Shown here piece after piece: positions 7,087 to 9,371 of a stretch of 9,371 nucleotides of DNA. Every line of letters starts with the position of its first letter. Positions within the stretch are counted from its first letter, which is position 1. Position numbers and translations under genes: made by a program. Source of the DNA: Chitinophagaceae bacterium. GTDB lineage: Bacteria; Bacteroidota; Bacteroidia; Chitinophagales; Chitinophagaceae. The DNA lies in NCBI GenBank assembly GCA_947481355.1, contig CANKGM010000060.1, positions 1 through 9,371 of the forward strand, in the 5' to 3' direction. The notes below the pieces were generated by a model. The model did not search any database. It worked only from the letters and a program-made list of their open reading frames with translations, and was not told the DNA's origin.

Positions 7087-7201
7087 TTGAAAAGTTGAAG
7101 AGTTGAAGAGTTGAAGAAATACAGAATATTTATGAAATTTTCAAAATTAAAAACAGCAAGAAAGATAATTAATTACTTCAACTCTTCAACCCCTTCAACT
7201 A
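7087..7201. repeat. 8-bp tandem repeats with inverted copy between convergent stop codons
   Basis: Left part: TTGAAAAG, TTGAAGAG, TTGAAGAG, TTGAAGAA in a row (7087-7118), starting directly after the glycosyltransferase TAG. Right part: CTTCAACTCTTCAACCCCTTCAAC (7176-7199), the inverted form. A 15-bp block (GTTGAAGAGTTGAAG) is perfectly complementary to 7176-7190, so the region can form a long stem with a loop of about 60-70 nt in RNA from either strand. The right arm contains the TGA stop and the preceding codon of the Lrp gene. There is no T-tract, so it is not a classic intrinsic terminator; it could act in 3' end processing or Rho-dependent termination. Confidence 0.75.
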
Positions 7202-7671
7202 ACTAAGCTAGCCACCATCACATTCCTATTAAAACTCTCAGATAGTGAAATGAATGTTTCGGTGCGTTCGATTCCTTTTATTTTTTGAAGTTCATCATGC
7301 AGTACATAACGAAGTTGATTAATGTCTTTTGCGACTACTTCAAGGAACATACTATAATTACCCGTAGTATAATTCAGTCGAATAATTTCTGAAATTTTTT
7401 TTAAGTCTTCTGCAACTTGATCATAAAGTGAACTTTTTTCGAGGAAGATCCCAACAAACGCGGTAATATCATAACCAAGAAGCTTAAGATCTACATTTAA
7501 TTTAGTTCCCTTAACGATGCCGATTTCTTGTAATTTTTTTATACGTACATGAATGGTACCTCCGGAAACGAAAAGTTGTTTACCGAGGTCTGCATAGGAG
7601 ATTCCGGCATCTTCCATCATAATCTGAATGATTTGAAGGTCGAGTTTGTCAAGATTTAATTTTCCAGCCAT
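7195..7671 (-). CDS. Lrp/AsnC family transcriptional regulator
   Basis: A 158-residue regulator of normal Lrp/AsnC length. Residues about 5-65 form the helix-turn-helix (LDKLDLQIIQIMMED, then ISYADLGKQLFVSGGTIHVRIKKLQEIGIV). Residues about 68-145 form the RAM/AsnC ligand-binding and oligomerisation domain (GYDITAFVGIFLEK, YTTGNYSMFLEVVAKD, LQKIKGIERTETFISL). Members form dimers to octamers, respond to amino acids and often control amino-acid metabolism or global programs. No amino-acid biosynthesis gene is adjacent on its strand; the flavin amine oxidase 750 bp away is a conceivable but unproven target. Its last codons (Val-Ser-stop) lie at the edge of the inverted repeat shared with the glycosyltransferase gene. 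The upstream region 7672-7780 is very AT-rich, as is common for Lrp autoregulation. Confidence 0.93.
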   Translation of the reverse strand: MAGKLNLDKLDLQIIQIMMEDAGISYADLGKQLFVSGGTIHVRIKKLQEIGIVKGTKLNVDLKLLGYDITAFVGIFLEKSSLYDQVAEDLKKISEIIRLNYTTGNYSMFLEVVAKDINQLRYVLHDELQKIKGIERTETFISLSESFNRNVMVASLVS

Positions 7672-7757
7672 TGTAGTTGGTATTTTTAATGATTTTCAAT
7701 TAATAATCTAATTTATTAAAAAATTTCTATAAATAAAAAATATACGTTGAAATATTA

Positions 7758-7787
7758 TTAATAAAATAGGATAAACCCTTAAATTTG
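7758..7787 (+). promoter_or_regulatory. Promoter of the tRNA-like RNA gene
   Basis: TAAATTTG at 7780-7787 is a perfect match to the Bacteroidota -7 consensus TAnnTTTG. A TTA 19 bp upstream (7758-7760) may serve as the -33 element. Predicted transcription starts near 7793, about 12 nt before the first base of the folded RNA at 7805, leaving a short leader for RNase P-type removal. Confidence 0.6.
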
Positions 7788-7804
7788 TCTCCGCTCTTTA
7801 AAAT

Positions 7805-7974
7805 TGTGGGGTGATGAAATTTGGCAGACATACCCTCTTGTCTCGGGGGTGGGGATAACAGGATAAACATAGTGTAGAGCCGCTTAAATAGCAATATTTG
7901 AGCGACCAGGGTCGACCACTCAACTTTGCGCTATCGCTAACTGCCTCGTGGAGGTTCGACTCCTCCCCCTACAG
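7805..7974 (+). tRNA. tRNA-like RNA with giant variable arm, anticodon loop GUC
   Basis: A 170-nt RNA whose ends fold as a tRNA. Acceptor: TGTGGGG (7805-7811) pairs with CCCTACA (7967-7973), all seven pairs with one G-U. D-arm: ATG (7814-7816) pairs with CAT (7829-7831) around AAATTTGGCAGA, a loop of the Leu/class II type with the GG pair. Anticodon arm: CCCTC (7833-7837) and GGGGG (7845-7849) around TTGTCTC, putting U33 before GUC. T-arm: GGAGG (7950-7954), TTCGACT, CCTCC (7962-7966). G73 follows; CCA is not encoded. Between anticodon stem and T-stem are 100 nt (7850-7949). GGGG (7851-7854) can pair with CCTC (7944-7947) to close a variable arm, within which 7881-7904 forms a 10-bp hairpin with a GCAA loop. 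U37 and A10 are atypical. It has its own promoter and terminator. It could be a translating tRNA, a non-coding tRNA mimic, or a tRNA carrying an inserted RNA. Confidence 0.7.
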
Positions 7975-7984
7975 CATTTGCAAG

Positions 7985-8023
7985 TCCCTATTTAATTGAA
8001 ATACAATTGAATAGGGATTTTTT
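7985..8023 (+). terminator. Rho-independent terminator of the tRNA-like RNA gene
   Basis: TCCCTATTTAATTG (7985-7998) pairs with CAATTGAATAGGGA (8004-8017), 14 pairs with one G-U, around a 5-base loop, followed by six T. It begins 11 nt after the last base of the tRNA-like fold, so the RNA is a single-gene transcript. Confidence 0.9.
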
Positions 8024-8420
8024 GTTTGTGTTACATGACACCAGATAAATTTACAAGCTGTTTACTACCTAAATACTTATTTTAAGTACGCACATTTATA
8101 TTTCCCTAATGACAAAGTGCTAGCCAATAGTTCAGACTGAAACTAAAATACCCAATCTCTAATTCTATGCTCTTGAAGTCTCCTCTTATCAGTCTATGAT
8201 GATAATGTTGCCTAAGAAATGGAGTCACGTCCATTGCCACCTAGCAGAGTTCTTTCTTTTATTTAAGTGTGGCGTTTTTATTCATGATAGATAATTTAGT
8301 GATTACCTAATGTCTCTTCATTTAAAAAAATTAACTTATTTTTCAAGAACTAATTCTATCCGCTATGCATGCGGCGATTCGCGGCGAGTTTGTTAAGCAA
8401 AAGCACTGTAATTATAAGTC
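8024..8420. other. Intergenic stretch with no recognisable gene
   Basis: About 400 bp between the RNA terminator and the oxidase start. The longest open frames I found are a 42-codon minus-strand frame (8106-8234) and a 31-codon plus-strand frame near 8200; neither resembles a known protein. A small palindrome TACTTA-TTT-TAAGTA lies at 8074-8088. A local GC-rich patch (8361-8390) contains CCGC-TATGCAT-GCGG and two copies of GCGGCG. The oxidase promoter must lie here, but I see no clear TAnnTTTG element. Confidence 0.5.
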
Positions 8421-9371
8421 ATGAAAAGAAGAGATTTTTTGCACAATAGCCTCGGGCTTTCGGTATTGGGTACAGCACCCATCATCGCTGCTGCACAACA
8501 AGACGTTACACAGCAAATCCAAAAATCCAATGCCGATATGCAAACTAAATTCGACGTTATCGTAATGGGTGTCGGCTCTATGGGTTCAGCAACTTGCTAT
8601 TACTTAGCGCAACAAGGTGTAAAAGTGCTGGGATTAGAACAATTCGATATCCCCCACGAGATGGGTTCCCATGCTGGTCAAAGTCGTATCATCCGCAAAG
8701 CTTATTTCGAGCACCCTGATTATGTTCCTTTATTAGAAAAAGCATATCAAAACTGGCAACATCTTGAGACCGTCAGTGGCGCGAACGTTTATACTAAAAC
8801 CGGCTTGTTGTACTTTGGTAAACCCGACCATCCTTTGATGACCGGCGTGCATAACTCCGCAGATAAATACCTGATTAAAGTCAACAAGATGAACAATGCT
8901 GAGGCCAAAAAAATGCACCCTCAATTTGATATCCCCGACGATTATGAAAAGTTGATTGAACCCGACGCAGGTTTTGTCACCCCCGAACGCGCCATTTTAT
9001 TGTACACCCAGCTCGCTTTACAACATGGGGCAATCATCAAAACGAAAGAAAAAATTGGTACCTGGAAACACAGAACCGATGGAGTAACTGTCACCACCAA
9101 CAGCGGAACGTATACTGCTAAAAAATTAATTATCACTGCTGGTCCTTGGGCAGGTAAAATGATTCCAGGTTTATCGAGCAAACTTACAGTTACCCGTCAG
9201 ATGATTGCCTGGGTAAAACCAAAAAATTGGAAGTTATTTGAGTTGGGCAAAATGGCGTGTTGGACAATCGCCGATGAAGCTACTCCGGGTATTTTTTATG
9301 GCTTCCCAATTTTACCAGTTGAAAAATTTGGCGGACCCATTGGTCTCAAACTGGCGCACCACTATCACGGA
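8421..9371 (+). CDS. TAT-exported FAD-dependent sarcosine / N-methyl-L-tryptophan oxidase-like protein, 5' part
   Basis: The first 317 codons of a gene running off the right edge. The protein starts MKRRDFLHNSLGLSVLG, a twin-arginine signal, with probable cleavage near residue 25 and export to the periplasm. The mature part begins with the Rossmann strand FDVIVMGVGSMGSATCYYL (44-62), then LEQF (72-75) and GSHAGQSRIIRKAY (82-95), matching the GSH-x-RIIR region of monomeric sarcosine oxidase and N-methyltryptophan oxidase. GLVTPE-like text appears as DAGFVTPERA (182-191), AGPWAG at 240-245, YGFP at 293-296 and GLKLAHH (308-314); Lys310 corresponds to the oxygen-activating lysine of the family. 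The cysteine that binds FAD covalently would lie beyond the window. The reaction is oxidative demethylation of a secondary amine with release of hydrogen peroxide; the substrate is unknown. Typical length is about 370-390 residues plus signal. Ile codons are 12 ATC, 10 ATT and no ATA, unlike the neighbours. Confidence 0.88.
   Translation, partial: MKRRDFLHNSLGLSVLGTAPIIAAAQQDVTQQIQKSNADMQTKFDVIVMGVGSMGSATCYYLAQQGVKVLGLEQFDIPHEMGSHAGQSRIIRKAYFEHPDYVPLLEKAYQNWQHLETVSGANVYTKTGLLYFGKPDHPLMTGVHNSADKYLIKVNKMNNAEAKKMHPQFDIPDDYEKLIEPDAGFVTPERAILLYTQLALQHGAIIKTKEKIGTWKHRTDGVTVTTNSGTYTAKKLIITAGPWAGKMIPGLSSKLTVTRQMIAWVKPKNWKLFELGKMACWTIADEATPGIFYGFPILPVEKFGGPIGLKLAHHYHG

Noticed and set aside
7838..7949. 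Group I intron in the anticodon loop
   Set aside because: The insert is about 100 nt, too short for a group I core, no core motifs are visible, and the anticodon stem already closes with GGGGG directly after the loop.
7805..7974. tmRNA (ssrA)
   Set aside because: The RNA is only about 170 nt, has a real anticodon arm, and shows no tag reading frame or the usual tmRNA 5' sequence.
7805..7974. Ordinary tRNA-Leu
   Set aside because: The D-loop is Leu-like, but the loop reads GUC, the discriminator is G rather than A, and the variable region is several times too long.
8106..8234. 42-codon minus-strand open frame in the gap
   Set aside because: Short, no family resemblance, no promoter or neighbour support; expected by chance in 400 bp.
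8733..9181. Minus-strand frames inside the oxidase gene
   Set aside because: They are antisense to the continuous oxidase reading frame with its FAD and substrate motifs.
7950..9371. Integration site (att) at the 3' end of the tRNA-like gene
   Set aside because: No second copy of the T-arm or acceptor sequence is present downstream in the window, and no integrase gene is seen.

Overview
The window looks like chromosomal DNA of a low-GC member of the Bacteroidota, probably Chitinophagaceae or a near relative. Supporting signs are AT-rich intergenic DNA, no obvious Shine-Dalgarno sequences, one perfect and several near matches to the TAnnTTTG -7 promoter element typical of this phylum, and protein families common there. 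The genus cannot be fixed from sequence alone.

Left part (1-1663, minus strand): a secreted N-acetylmuramoyl-L-alanine amidase, a small Dabb (A/B barrel) protein and the first 36 codons of a TetA-type MFS transporter follow each other in one direction. The Dabb and MFS genes are only 6 bp apart. Next (1811-3510, plus strand) come two paralogous membrane proteins of unknown function in tandem, each with a related upstream region and each followed by a hairpin terminator. Then (3610-5852, minus strand) a MarR-type regulator is followed by a long-form acyl-CoA dehydrogenase, a fatty-acid beta-oxidation unit. A perfect 16-bp palindrome lies just upstream of the marR start and overlaps the predicted transcription start, which suggests autorepression. 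A membrane-anchored family 2 glycosyltransferase (5968-7086, plus) runs away from it and converges on an Lrp/AsnC regulator (7195-7671, minus). A set of 8-bp repeats and its inverted copy sit on the two stop codons.

The most unusual element is a stand-alone stable RNA gene at 7805-7974 (plus). It has a perfect TAnnTTTG promoter element upstream and a strong intrinsic terminator downstream. Its ends fold as a tRNA: a 7-bp acceptor stem, a Leu-like D-arm, a 5-bp anticodon stem with a 7-base loop reading GUC, and a canonical T-arm. Between the anticodon stem and the T-stem it carries about 100 nt instead of the usual 4-25. That insert contains a 10-bp hairpin capped by GCAA. It reads as a tRNA or tRNA-like RNA with a giant variable arm. 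Several bases known as aspartate identity elements (G34, U35, C36, C38, G73, G2:C71) are present on a class II-like body.

After about 400 bp without a recognisable gene, the window ends inside an FAD-dependent sarcosine / N-methyl-tryptophan oxidase-like gene (8421 onward). It has a twin-arginine signal and codon use richer in C-ending codons than its neighbours.
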